Source of the DNA: Psococerastis gibbosa
Lineage: Eukaryota > Arthropoda > Insecta > Psocodea > Psocidae
Length of the DNA: 64,000 bases
Direction: 5' to 3'
Assembly (NCBI GenBank): GCA_963971405.1
Contig: OZ020485.1
Span: forward strand, 29,903,921-29,967,920
In this document: one piece after another, positions 24,401-34,800 of the stretch
Layout of the letters: the number at the start of each line of letters is the position of its first letter
Numbering within the stretch: position 1 is the stretch's first letter
The notes under the pieces: generated by a model
The model's input: the letters and a program-made list of their open reading frames with translations, nothing else
The model's database searches: none
What the model was told of the DNA's origin: nothing
Program-made: the position numbers and the translations under genes

Positions 24401-27400
24401 AGCTGGAGTTTGTCCTCATTGGGCCCGGTACACGAATGATTCCGCACGCGCGAGTTGCCAGCGTCTTTTTTCACTGTAGCAAATGGCTAGTTGGAAAGAT
24501 TTCTGAGGCTTGCGTGAAGCCGAAGATTAGCCGGTCGCACAGAAGTCTTGGGGAAAACCGTGTACCTGCTTCACGCCAGCTACAGAAATCGTCAGGAAAT
24601 CCTTTGGGGCTTTCGAACTACCCATTGGTAAAAATAGAAAAAAACGTCGGCAATCGTGCGTGCGGAATCGTGTACCAGGCCTAAGGGGATTTTATAGATG
24701 CATGCCTGTCCTACCTAGTACCTTCGGATAACTTGGCCAGTCTCACAATCGCGTGAAAGGTCCCTGCATGACTGCACGACACCGCCATGTATTGGAACAT
24801 GGGACCCACTCTTAAGGTCATGCTCGATAGTCCATCACTCAATGAATTGGAGTAAAACTTTTTTGCGTTGAAGAACGCACCAATAATTTCAAATGCTAGG
24901 GATAATGTTTTCAAACATTTGGAAAAATCTAACACTTTCTTTAAACATTTTGGCGGCAAAGTAATGATGAATTTTTGCCTATATTTACAGTATATACACA
25001 TATTCTTATATTGTATACCTATTTTTAGATCAATTCCCATCAACTTGAGTAGTATTGCTCAGATAGTAATTAGTAAACATAAACTCGAATGCTAAAAATG
25101 ACAGTCGAGACAGTAGAGTTCAAAATGGAGCTTTAAGTAGCCTGCTTCCTCAGCCATTTTGCTATCCTAAATTTTAAAATAACTACAATACCTACAGTAT
25201 CCCTACCTACCTACAGCCTTTTTCTTAGTTAGTTCCCATAAAAGAGCGAACATACAGTAAGTGAGATTCCTCATTCTTCATTATTCCTGAATATTTCGTT
25301 ATCAATTTAGGCCTGCGTTTAATTAATGAAAATAATATTAATTGCTTTTCAGCCCTGCCAGCTCCAACTTGTCGGGAGCTTAATGACTGTCATTCCGACG
25401 CTCGCTGCGTGACAAGTCCAACAACGGGCCAGCCTGAGTGTCGCTGCAATCCGGGTTTTGATGGTGACGGCAAGAATTGCGCACCCGAGCAAGTCGGATG
25501 CAACGTAATTGACAACTGCGCGCCGGGTGTGGCAGAGTGCAGATTCGATGCAATTGTTGGGGGGCATCGCTGCAAATGCAAGTCGGTGCGTAGTATAAGT
25601 GTAAGCCATTAACCGATTAATCCAGGGGTGACCAATATCTACGTTCCACATCCTCTTAAGGCTCGGAGACAAAATGCTGCTGATAGTTTAAATCATTAAT
25701 TGTAGCTTTTATGATTATACAAGAGCATAAATATCCCCGTGGTGACTTATAGAAAAGACTTCATTAGATCTTTACCCTTGTTGATGGTGAAATATATATA
25801 TATATTTATACGAGTATATATCATATGCATAAGTTATGAAATATTGTGATGTTTTCCAGGGCTATGAAGGAAATGGTTTGAATTGTGTGTCAACTCAAAC
25901 TTGCTTGGACGTGCCGTCCCTCTGTGGAGAGCATGCCTCGTGCCAGTTATCTTCCAACGGCTACACCTGCGCATGCGATGATGGATATGTCGGCAATGGA
26001 AAGCTGTGTAGGTCTACTACTTCCAGATATGGCAACTTTTTATTAGTGACCCAGGGCATGGCGATATTGAGGGTAAATATCAAAATTGTAGTGCTATCTT
26101 CAATAAATCTTCGCATAACCTGAAAATTGCTACAGAAATTAATTAATTGCATATTGGGATGAATTCTGTTGAATTGTCAGCAGCCACTTCAACTTTACCT
26201 CAAACTTTTTGCTGTATTATAATGGAGAATAGTATAAAATATTGCGATAAGGAATCAGCTTTTGACTATTTAATTTTCATGTAGGCTAGGGCCCTGCATG
26301 AAATCATCACCGTCAGGTTAACTCAACGGAGTGACTTTGATCTAGGTAAGTTGGCATGACAACGGTGCTGTATGTGGGTCAAGAGAGGAGCCTAGAACTT
26401 ATTGTAGGCTTCAAACCATCTTATTTTAGGTGACTAGTGCGAGTTTTCAACCTTTCGACAGTGGATGATGATGGTATGACTGCACCAAAACGAGGCAAGT
26501 TTAATTTTGATTGTGGTAAATGTGAACATTTAATTTTTCCCGCCACAGATACCATTCCAGCCTACAAATGCTGATCGAGGACGCCCAATTGTGATGCAGC
26601 CCCATCAACAAGCCATTGGTTTGGACGTTGATTGTACAGAAGATAGAGTGTATTGGAGTGATATCAGCGGAGGAAATATCTACACATCTGATTACAATGG
26701 ACAGAACCTTTACACCTTTATACAGAGTGGTAAGGCCTTTTTTAAACATCGTGATTTGAGTGTGCAGAGTGGACTTAGTGGAAGATAAGTTGTTTGACAT
26801 GATATCAGACAACCAGGTGGGCTGGATGGGCATCTGCAACTCTGTCATTCAACAATTCCGTAGTTTCCTCGGGTAAGCGGGTGATTCTCGCCATAAGCCT
26901 AATACAGTGAAAATCAAGCTATTTAGATTACGAGTCAAGTGTTCAGAAACGTCCTGCGCTGAATTGTTCATTTGTTTTTCATTTGCGGCTATTTTTTTTA
27001 TATTGGAACACAGCAACGTGGAAACGCTTCGTTTGCTATTTCCCCCAAGCAAGGCCGTGCCCAGGTTTTGATTTGGGGGGGGGGGGGGGTCCAAAATATT
27101 TTTATACGTAATTTATTAATGAATTAATGGATAAATTCTTCAAACCTTACAGGTTAACATACAAATATTTATTTCGGGGGGGGGGGGGGGGGGGTCCGGA
27201 CCCCATGGACCAGTCCCGCTACCTATCGAATTAGTAAATAGATATTCGAAACGTCCCACAGAGGTGAAAAATGTTTTATTTTTACGTGCATACTAGCCAA
27301 GCAGTGAAATCAATTACTATAGTTAGTATATTGCATTATTATTAGTCAGTAATGCAAGGGCTGAACTGCAGGCTACTAGTGGGGTCACAGGTGGCGGATA

Positions 27401-30400
27401 GTGAACGGCCATCAGATATGATGGTTAGCTGCGAATAAGATGAATAAGCAGTCCCCGACCAAGCAGTACCGAGTGGGGTCCGGTTAAAGATCCTCCACCT
27501 AGCTCCTTGGAGCTAGGGCATGGGCACCCTTTTGTCCATGGGAGAGAAAAAGCTCCCTAAAGGCGGAAGAATTCAACAGAGGAGTCAACGGCGTAAGGAT
27601 GCAGAAGGCAACGGGAAACCACTGCATTAAAGGTCCTTCGGGGCATCCCTTGTACAATCATCATGAGCGAAATTTCGCTCAAATGATCGCCAATCTTCAA
27701 CGTTGAAGGGGCACGAGAAGAAGAGAAGAATGCATAATTCATATTTGTAACCCTTTTCATTTCCTTTCAGATATTGGTTCAGTAGAAGGGTTAAGCATTG
27801 ACTGGCTCTCGCGAAACATTTTCTGGACAGATTCTGACAGAGACACTATAGAGGTGGCCACCCTGGATAATTCCGCTTTGAGGTCGACATTAGTCAGCAC
27901 TGGTCTTGTCAACCCTAGAGGAATTGCTGTCCATCCAGCTAGGGGGTAAGTCTTTGGGGAATGACCCCTTGAGATTTTTTGGTTACATTTTTTACACATA
28001 ATGAACTAATGGCAGCATGTTCTAGCTCAGTCGTAATACAACGGGTATAGCGACGATATGTTTAGGGCAAAAGCATTAAAAATCAGTACCTAAAGGCCTA
28101 TTTTTGAATAAGCAAATCAGGCCGCACTCGTTGCCCCGCCTCGTTGATCATTTCTGTTAATTCACGTTAAATGTGTGGGATGTTAAATGTCAAACGGTGT
28201 CAAAAAATCTGTGGGCATGATACATACTGAGAAGGCTAGCTAATTGTAATGTCGTTGGCGAATGGGAGTTTAATTAGACGTAAATAGCCCTATCCAGAAT
28301 AATAGCGCAATAATAACATTACCTATTACCCATTTAAGGCTTATTATATTATTATTATACAATATAAATGGTTAATTATCCAAGAACATAAAATATCCAC
28401 ATGCATAATAAATCATTTAAGCCGTAATAATTATTTAAATTAAAAATTTAATGTATCAGGCTTTGGTTTTCAAGCCTTAAGGCGCCGATTCTACCGACCG
28501 GCTAGGGCTAAATACAAAAACGGTGACGTGGTAGCAGACATTCAAGACATAGGCGGGGTTTCCACTGACCTCACATTGCAGAATGCAAGTGACATTGACG
28601 GAAATTAGAATTTTTCTTTTTATAGAAATCTATTAAAATGTTTGTACTCAACATATCCCGTGACGCCATTTTTTAATTTTAGTTTGTTTGTTTGTTTGTG
28701 ATTTTACTGTATGATCATTGATCAATTTTAACTATGGCATAGGGTAAAACAAACATTTCCGTCAATGTCGTTTGCATTCTGCAATGCGAGATCGGTGGAA
28801 ACCCCACCTAAGTCTTGAATGTCTGCTACCACGTCACCGTTTTTGTATTCAGCCCTAGCCTGTCGGTGGAATCCCCGCCTAACTCAGACAAGGAAGCAAG
28901 TAAGGTAGGCAATGCAGTAAAAGTAGCAGCCAAAAATGTAACCTTGTTTCAGTTTCAGAGTTTCACGTGTAGACCAGTTGGCAACTGGTATTTTGTAAAA
29001 TGTTTACGACGTGTTTTATTTCCAGAAAAATATTTTGGAGCGATTGGAATAGAGCAGCACCTAAGATAGAGTGGGCCAACATGGACGGATCAGGAAGGGA
29101 GGTGTTTCACGAAGGCTCCCACGTCAAGCTACCCAACTCACTGGCTCTCGATTTCGACACAGATGAACTGTGTTGGTCTGACGCAGGAGCTTTTAGCATA
29201 GGTAATTTAGGAAGAACTCATTCAGTGGGATTTTCTCTAAAAATAGAAGCAGAAGTTAAAATGTCTTAAAGATAATAATAGATGCTACTATCTCTTCCAG
29301 ATCTATCATTTTCTTTCAAGTCAAGTCATCTGTCTTCCACGTTTTAGTATATTGCAATAAGTAGCAATAGGGCCTCCTGCATTATATTGTAGTATATATA
29401 ATATATATTATAATATAGCTATTATATAATAAAAAGAAATGAAATACTGTTACGTCTGTTTTTGTACCTTATATATGCATTGGAATAAAAGTAGTGTTTC
29501 AATTCTCATAATTGCTGGTCGGACATTAATCGGACATTAATCGGTCATACATAAGTTTACTACTGTCTTCATTGAGAAATAAGGAATAGAATAATATTTA
29601 TTTATATGAATGGTGGTTGTCCGGTTGTGTTGGTAATTTTGAACATGCATCACCACAATAATATTATATTAATAACATATTATGTTGTTTCAGAGTGTAT
29701 CGGTATTGGAAACAAGCACGAACGAACTTTGGCTGCGAATCTGAGCTACCCTTTTGGCCTAACGATGTCGCAAGATCACTATTATTGGACTGACTGGATC
29801 TCGTAAGTGTGTTTTGTACCTGAATTAAACGAACAGCAAAACAGCTAACTCAAACCATTATGTCGAAAAAAGGGTCCCGCATTGTCCAAATTCTTCTAGT
29901 TTTCTACTTTCGGTTGTTGTTTTTTATGGTTGCCTTTTTAACTTAAGTCAATGTAATGCTTGACAAAAACTCAAACCTATTTTATAATTATTCCGTAGTG
30001 GATAATATACATTAAAACGTTCTGACCTGTGCTTCCACACCACAGAGAGATTTCTGTTTTTTTTACAGCATTTATATTCGTATACAATAATAAATGCCAC
30101 TTTGATATGTAATCCATTGACAACTGGATAATCATATGTTCTGATTTACGATTGTGTTATATTGCAGTAATAAACCATGAAGTTTGTATCTCACAGAAGA
30201 AAAAAAACATTTACTAGGTAGGCTATTAGCACAGAAAGATAAATTAAAGAGACCAGAGTTGGCTACTGCTAAAATTGTTGGCCACTGTTTCTCTGTGATA
30301 TGACTAGTATTAATTTATTAATTAGCCGCAAACAACCAGTTTCAGTTTCTGGTCTTATTGATTTCAGACAAAAAATTGAACGTGCAACACGACCGGGTCA

Positions 30401-31866
30401 ACAGCCCTTGAAACCTCTATTACCGGGTCTAGGATCAAGTGGAAAGCTGTATGGAGCTGTTGCTATAAATGATGCATGTCCCAGAAGTAAGTAGAATCAC
30501 CTTCTGCTCAAGTTACCCTTCACGAGATTTCAACGGTTTACACGTTTTGACGAACCACGAACCAACAAAAGTGTTTTACGAAATGTCTTTCTTTCTGTTG
30601 GTCGATTTGTGGACCAACTACTCAGCTTTGATGAAATTTGGCATGTACAGTAGGTTCACAATAATCTTATTTTGGGGCCATTTTTATTTATATTTTGGGC
30701 TAACTCAACTCCAAAGACAAAAAAACTGATAAAATCAATTTTCATATTAAACGGCGCCAACGATTGTTTTTAAATTCACATGTATTGTAGTCGTTGTTAA
30801 GGTAATTAAAACCCAATAGGTCACTTGCCCACTGATTGTTTGGTTCTGTGAGCAAAAAAATAAAAATTTCTTGAAAAATGTTATTTGTTTGAAGAAATTA
30901 TGGATAATTCATGCATACATTGCGTACCCTGGCATTATTACTGCGTTGTATTATATTGGTCTACCCATTCTTAACTATGCAACACCCCATCGATTAATTC
31001 AGTGCTTTGGGATTGGGAAAGCCAAGGCAACCGAAATTAAACCCAAGGACAATTATTTACCATGAAACTTCTCATATCTTTTTTTTTTTTTAATAAAATC
31101 TATCTCGGTACCTTTACTGCCGGTAAGGCGGGGTTTCCACATACGTCAATGGTCAATGTGAAATATGAAATTGACGTTTTAGCAGACATTAAAGACATAC
31201 TAAAAATTCTGCTACCACGTAAAAACCATATTTCTCATTGACCATTGACGTATGTGGAAACCCCGCCTAATTGATAAATAGGAAAGCATAAATCCGGGTT
31301 CTTTATATCAATATGTTTTCCTGGTTAATCATTAAAAGAGATTCTTCTCATTTTATAGCAACATTGTTGAGAATTTGATAAGCCTAGTATGAAGGCACTA
31401 TAAATTATATAATATGGTAGTTGCCTCAGTGACGTGACTCGGCATCCTAGGGAGACGTATTATATTTGAATAGCTACTAAGAACCAACTTGCCTATTTAA
31501 ATAAATCATGAACGTTAGTATACCAATACGAGATTGTTTACCAATCTCAAACAAGCAACTGTGTATTTAATGAGCACTTATGATGGCGTCTAAGCTTATT
31601 TCAACGACAGGCTACCTCTACCTATATTTAACATATGTAGTTTGTCCACGTTTTTGCATTCCAACTTAGGTTTCATGCTTCTTGTTTGACTACGCTTCGT
31701 GGAACATTTGATAGGATTTTTAACAGCATGGTGTTTTATTTTAGTGTCAAACGTGTGCCAGCAAGAACGCGGTCGGTGTCCCGACGATCACATTTGTCTT
31801 CCGGATGGTAAGGGAAGCAGAACTTGCCTGTGCGCCATACGTCAGTGTCAAGACGAATCTAGCTGA
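13748..31866 (+). CDS. NID1-like: Nidogen (basement-membrane glycoprotein), 22 coding exons, 1,314 aa
   Basis: Secreted glycoprotein that links laminin and collagen IV networks in basement membranes. All 22 exons are joined by GT-AG introns with consistent phases (3,945 coding bases including TGA); coordinates are given in the block entries that follow. Domain order: signal peptide (1-19), NIDO domain (about 45-260), EGF (about 262-305), G2 beta-barrel (about 310-530), EGF array (about 530-1000), YWTD propeller (about 1005-1275) and a terminal cysteine-rich EGF-like module (about 1278-1314). Length and order match animal nidogens, but the thyroglobulin type-1 domain of vertebrate nidogens is absent and two four-cysteine modules are added in the array. 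The start is chosen from the signal peptide and a good ATG context. A poly(A) signal lies 12 bases after the stop. An additional exon hidden in a long intron cannot be excluded. Confidence 0.95.
16100..16735 (-). repeat. Dispersed repeat R1 copy with an inserted M2 copy (nidogen intron 5)
   Basis: R1 landmarks appear at both ends: CATGCTTTCCTATTTATCAA near 16,127, then GTTAGCCCAAAATAA, GGCAAACAGACAGA, TTTTGGGTTCTTGG, GAAATCTCGGAATCGAAAAT, ACAAAGCTTTCCTTATACTA and TATAAATTGGAAAGC. It is interrupted at about 16,188-16,385 by an M2 copy whose right terminal repeat is missing. Confidence 0.65.
16188..16385. mobile_element. MITE family M2, copy 2 (one end only)
   Basis: Closely matches 5622-5825, starting GGCTGTTTACAAACATGGCC and running to AAGGTCGGATCAAAACCC. 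It then passes directly into R1 sequence, so the right terminal repeat has been lost or replaced. Confidence 0.65.
20530..20830. repeat. Dispersed repeat R3, copy 1 (nidogen intron 10)
   Basis: Shares ACAATTCCG, AATACAGT, CAAGCTATTTAGAT, GCCGCTATTTTCTTT, TTGGAAC, ACAATGTGGAA and CGCTTCC with 26850-27060 in another nidogen intron. No terminal repeats or coding content are visible. Confidence 0.45.
21500..21660. mobile_element. Small foldback element F1, copy 1 (nidogen intron 11)
   Basis: An inverted pair GGGCGTACTATGCC and GGCATAGTAGGCCC encloses a core beginning GTAAACAAAACAATTTTGAA, then AGCACTTTCCATGCTAGAAT and TATCTTGTTTA. The core, itself partly inverted, recurs at 44,229-44,302 and 61,913-61,967. 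Confidence 0.5.
21782..21850 (-). repeat. tRNA-derived relic
   Basis: The reverse complement contains a tRNA A-box (TGGCGCAGTGG) and a perfect five-base-pair T-arm with B-box (ACGGGTTCGATTCCCGT). The region between can fold a CACC/GGTG stem with a 7-base loop whose middle triplet is AAT. The acceptor stem does not pair and position 33 is C, so this is a tRNA pseudogene or SINE head, not a functional tRNA gene. Confidence 0.5.
22640..22880. repeat. Dispersed repeat R2, copy 1 (nidogen intron 13)
   Basis: Shares long stretches with 61,610-61,795: GTGGACCTCCTGATTATAGT, GAACCACTTGGG, GGAGGTGACCAGGAC, CACCATGTTCCCCT and GGATTCAACATGGT. It is noncoding with no clear ends. Confidence 0.55.
23243..23972 (+). 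repeat. Dispersed repeat R1, long plus-oriented copy (nidogen intron 13)
   Basis: This copy shows most of the family: TTTGCTTTCCAATTTATACG, GGAAAGCTTTGTGATGGTCG, GAGATTTCAACGGATTTACA, the GTCTGTCTGTCGGTCTGTCT microsatellite, a poly-G tract after ACTCAATTTTG, CGGCTCCAACGATTTCTTTG, TTCTACCTTCAGGCATG, GGTTGCTTTCCCAAA, TGCATTGCGTGCCCTGCCAT, TGACGTCAT and a poly-C tract (about 23,944-23,970). Confidence 0.7.
24256..26072 (+). other. Nidogen exons 14-16: EGF array and entry to the propeller
   Basis: Exons 24256-24393, 25353-25585 and 25860-26072. They encode four EGF-like repeats with six cysteines each: ECTSGSDCVGDADC...; TCRELNDCHSDARC...; GCNVIDNCAPGVAEC... (split over exons 15 and 16, rejoined as KCKSGYEGNGLNC); and TCLDVPSLCGEHASC.... 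Exon 16 then continues with YGNFLLVTQGMAILR, which corresponds to the first propeller strand. No thyroglobulin type-1 domain lies between the EGFs and the propeller. Confidence 0.9.
24422..24681. mobile_element. MITE with long (about 75 bp) terminal inverted repeats (nidogen intron 14)
   Basis: GGCCCGGTACACGAATGATT at 24,422 is mirrored by a right arm reading (reverse complement) GGCCTGGTACACGATTCCGC. Similarity continues through GCACGCGCGAGTTGCC to TGGCTAGTTGGAAAG against TGGGTAGTTCGAAAG. The element is noncoding and starts about 28 bases after the donor of nidogen exon 14. I could not settle its target duplication, so no superfamily is assigned. Confidence 0.6.
26850..27240. repeat. Dispersed repeat R3 copy 2 and poly-G repeats (nidogen intron 17)
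   Basis: 26,850-27,060 matches R3 copy 1. It is followed by GGCCGTGCCCAGGTTTTGAT with a long poly-G run, then a second poly-G run ending GTCCGGACCCCATGG. Similar TCCGGACCCCC plus homopolymer pieces recur near 33,260 and 59,730. Confidence 0.45.
27420..27740. repeat. Dispersed repeat fragment, retroelement-like (nidogen intron 17)
   Basis: Contains GCAGAAGGCAACGGGAAACC followed by ACTGCATTA, and ends GATCGCCAATCTTCAACG, then GCACGAGAAGAAGAGAAGAA. A related ending occurs at 53,940-53,995 (GTTGCCAATCTTCGATAGAA, GAAGAAGAAAAGAG). The style recalls repeats widespread in invertebrate genomes; the class is not certain. Confidence 0.35.
28481..28879. mobile_element. Nested PIF/Harbinger-like MITEs forming a 399-bp palindrome (nidogen intron 18)
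   Basis: The outer element is flanked by TAA (28,478-28,480 and 28,880-28,882), starts GGCGCCGATTCTACCGACC and ends GTCGGTGGAATCCCCGCC. Its arms continue through ACAAAAACGGTGACGTGGTA and GCAGACATTCAAGACAT, with the exact inverse on the right. An inner element (28,552-28,808) begins GGCGGGGTTTCCACTGACCT and ends in the near-inverse, with inner arms CATTGCAGAATGCAAGTGAC. The outer core matches the M1 core; the inner arms are a different subfamily. Confidence 0.75.
30515..31300 (+). repeat. Dispersed repeat R1 copy interrupted by an M1 MITE (nidogen intron 21)
   Basis: Starts within R1 at GAGATTTCAACGGTTTACAC and continues through ATTTTGGGCTAACTCAACT, ATTGCGTACCCTGGCATTAT and GATTAATTCAGTGCTTTGGG. 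It is interrupted by the M1 copy at 31,127-31,267 and resumes with ATTGATAAATAGGAAAGC and CCGGGTTC. Confidence 0.6.
31127..31267. mobile_element. PIF/Harbinger-like MITE, family M1, copy 2
   Basis: A 141-bp foldback flanked by TAA on both sides (31,124-31,126 and 31,268-31,270). Ends are GGCGGGGTTTCCACATACGT and its inverse; the core TTTTAGCAGACATTAAAGAC followed by ATACTAAAAATTCTGCTACC is shared with the 38.2-kb copy and, in the opposite orientation, the 2.7-kb copy. Confidence 0.8.
31745..31866 (+). other. Nidogen exon 22: terminal EGF-like module and stop
   Basis: The exon follows ttttattttag and encodes VCQQERGRCPDDHICLPDGK, then RTCLCAIRQCQDESS and TGA at 31864-31866. It corresponds to the C-terminal EGF-like repeat of nidogens, with spacing less regular than a canonical EGF. 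Confidence 0.88.
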
Positions 31867-31877
31867 GCCATTTTTAC

Positions 31878-31883
31878 AATAAA
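31878..31883 (+). terminator. Nidogen poly(A) signal AATAAA
   Basis: AATAAA begins 12 bases after the TGA, implying a very short 3' UTR. TTTTATAT and T-rich sequence follow downstream. Confidence 0.65.
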
Positions 31884-34800
31884 GTTTAAAATAAGTTACA
31901 TAAATTTATTTAATTTTACTTTTTTTATATCTGCAAGTGCTATATTTCAGAGCCTAAAGGAGGGTCAACCGTAGAACCGTTCTGTATATTAAATAAAGAG
32001 ACAGACTTGTGACACTCACGAGAGATTTAGAGATATTGTGTATTAATGATAATAAGCAAATGACGTCAGATTCTAAATAGGGCCTATCACAATCGTAGCC
32101 TCAGCCGTTCTGTTGTATTCTCAGGTTACCGTAGGCTTAGGGTATGCTAAACATGGCAGACACTTATTTATCAACAGTCGAAATATAAGATGACAGTTTC
32201 GCATTGTTTACGTACTGCTAATATTTTCCTAATTTGGCCGGAGAATGACCACATCAGAACGGCTGAGGCTATTGTAGAGTATCGACTTCTGTAACTGTGC
32301 TATAGGTTAAACTATGTTTGCGATAGGCTAATATCGATATTGAAGTTAATAGACTTTCAGACTGCCCATACAATAGTTGAATAAGAAACATTAGGTCAAT
32401 TTACCTGCGTTTAGTAATTAAATAAGGCAGTTCCAGAGCCAGGCTGAATCATCAGGGGGGTGGGAAGGGTCTGCAGACAGACCGACTACTTATTGAAAAC
32501 TACATCCAGGGGTCCAGGGTCACCCCGGGAGAACCACCGACTAAATAAGATTAGCCTACTCATGGAATGCGTGCGGTCCCAAAGGCACGCGCCAACCCCG
32601 CCCCCAGCCAAATCCAGCCCTGCAATTGGTACCTAATTGAGACCACAGTATTGGTCATTCACCATGCAATGTGTTTCAGGTGAATGGCAAAGAACTTCCA
32701 AGCCGTGTTTCCGTTCCATTTGGAGCAGTTTCATGCTTTTTAATGTTATGTTATAATCTTGATAAGTACCCAATTACTTTTATTTGAAAATTTAAGTTTT
32801 CCAGTCAATTTTGAGGATTTTGAGGAACTATCTATTTTCAAAATCTTGATTCTGGATCGATCCTCCAACTATTGATACGGTAAATTTTTAGTTGCTCCAT
32901 CTATTCTCAAAATATCGATTCTCGAAATGCTTGGATCTACAATCGGTTTAACTACTGTATATATGGACTATCGTTCCTGAGGGGAACACATTTTCCTAGA
33001 TCTCCCACGTTTTACACTTAATCCGCCCAGGCTCGATAACGGTGCTTTTTCAGTGTGACGACATGTAATTTTGCTTCAAATATAACAAAGCACCATGTAG
33101 TTTACCCTGAAAAGTGTTCCTAGGCAAGGTGAACGGGTCTAAGTTGCCGACTACCGAATTAAATAGAGCAGTGACCCGAATAATAGGGAAGCAGAACGAG
33201 TGTTCTTACACCCTATCAATGGCAAGATGCAGTGGCGTACAAGGGCGGATATTAGGGAGATCAGAGGGTCCGGACCCCCCCCCCCTCCCCCAAATAAAAT
33301 GAACTTACACTAGATGACAATGGTTTTACAGTGGGAATTAAAAATAATAATTTTTTTAAATGTTATAATCCACTGAACCTTCCCGCTGACCCCCCCCCTA
33401 AATTAGAGGCAAAATCCGCCCTTGGTGGCGTAGGCCTGTATATAAAATATTTTCGGGGAGAGTCGAGACCAGATCGCCTCTAGCTATCAAACTCTTGTCG
33501 CGGGTAGAGGACCGAGACGACGTTGAATTCTACCAACCAACCCCCCATTTATATACGCCAACATATTAAATAATTCATCACAATGCTGTGAACGTATGGG
33601 GGCGTCATTTGGGGTCCTAGGGGGTGTTAAGTGCCGCCTTTCCCCCCAAATTTTCTGAACGACGTGCGACATTTCACTACATACAAGTACATTAGGATTG
33701 CAAGCCCCCCCCCCCCCCCCCCCCAAAAAAAAAAATCTTGGCAACGGGCCTGTAGTATAGGATATTTTATCATTGCAAGTAAAGCCAAGTATCGATAACC
33801 TTGGCCATCGTCCATAAGTAAGTTTGCAGTGAAGAAAAGTGCCATAGGCTATCGCCGATATTTAGGTTACTATATTCGGCAGGGTGCAGGCCCGAATTGG
33901 CAAGTCATCTCCCGCGCTATTGTCCCACGTGTCTGATGCAATGCCAGTCATTTCGTAAGGGCCTTTATGTGTCCCGCAGTTCACTCATCCCGTGACACTA
34001 TCATTTTTTTAAGTGCAATTTCCAAACATGATGGAAAACATTTTTTATGCTTACTGTGACTGACCCAAATTAGGCATATTTTCTACTCTATCAATGTAAG
34101 GTTGCGCGCGCCTCCTGGCCGATATAGTTCAATTTGATTGCTAGCCTAATTATTATAGACTATTTCTATTCTTATTGACTTCCATCTAGCTAAGCTCAAA
34201 TAAAAGGTAAAAGGAAGATCTATATGAAATAATTTTTTAACATAAAATTACGCTCTATACTGGGTTCGAAATACAATATATTGGTACGGGTTAATTGCAA
34301 TGCAAGCGTAATATTGGATTATTTCACAAAGGGTAGTACATCGCCTGTTGTTAGTAGGTAGTCAATAGAGGCGGGGGCCTCGTAAGTGGGGTGGAGCCCG
34401 TTGTTGGGGGAAGGGGGTGACGTTTCGGTTGTGGATGCTACCAATAATTCAAAGAAGAATACAAGAGCAATGAGTCAATCGTCCTGAAACGATCAGTCCA
34501 TATATATTATAGTATTCTGTGGATCAGTCCTTATCACTAAACCTGGACTGGACTAAACCATCAGTCTTCAAGAATAAGCCTAATGAGTAGCACCCACTCC
34601 CGCAATGTCACTCCCTTCCCCTGGCAACGGACTCCACCCTGATTGTTCGATGACTGTGAGGTCCCTGCCTCTAATGACTAATAACCCAACAGGCAATGTA
34701 AGCCCTTTGTTAAATATTATTACACCATTGCCATTAACCTCTACCAATATATTACGAGCCCAGTTTGGACTTGGTTATTGCATTAACTTTAAAATTACGC

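Larger units (their letters stand above)
26549..30486 (+). other. Nidogen exons 17-21: YWTD beta-propeller
   Basis: Exons 26549-26729, 27771-27945, 29026-29201, 29694-29802 and 30368-30486. Blade motifs are seen in order: RVYWSDIS, NIFWTDSD, KIFWSDWN, ELCWSDAG and HYYWTDWI, with SVEGLSIDWLSRN, LVNPRGIAVHP, LPNSLALDFDTD and LSYPFGLTMS between them. In characterised nidogens this G3 propeller binds the laminin gamma-1 chain. Exon 21 closes the propeller with GKLYGAVAINDACP. Confidence 0.92.

Noticed and set aside
33487-33845. Frames with poly-Gly or poly-Pro runs (also at 35524, 58354 and 61131)
   Set aside because: The runs come from poly-G/poly-C tracts of dispersed repeats.
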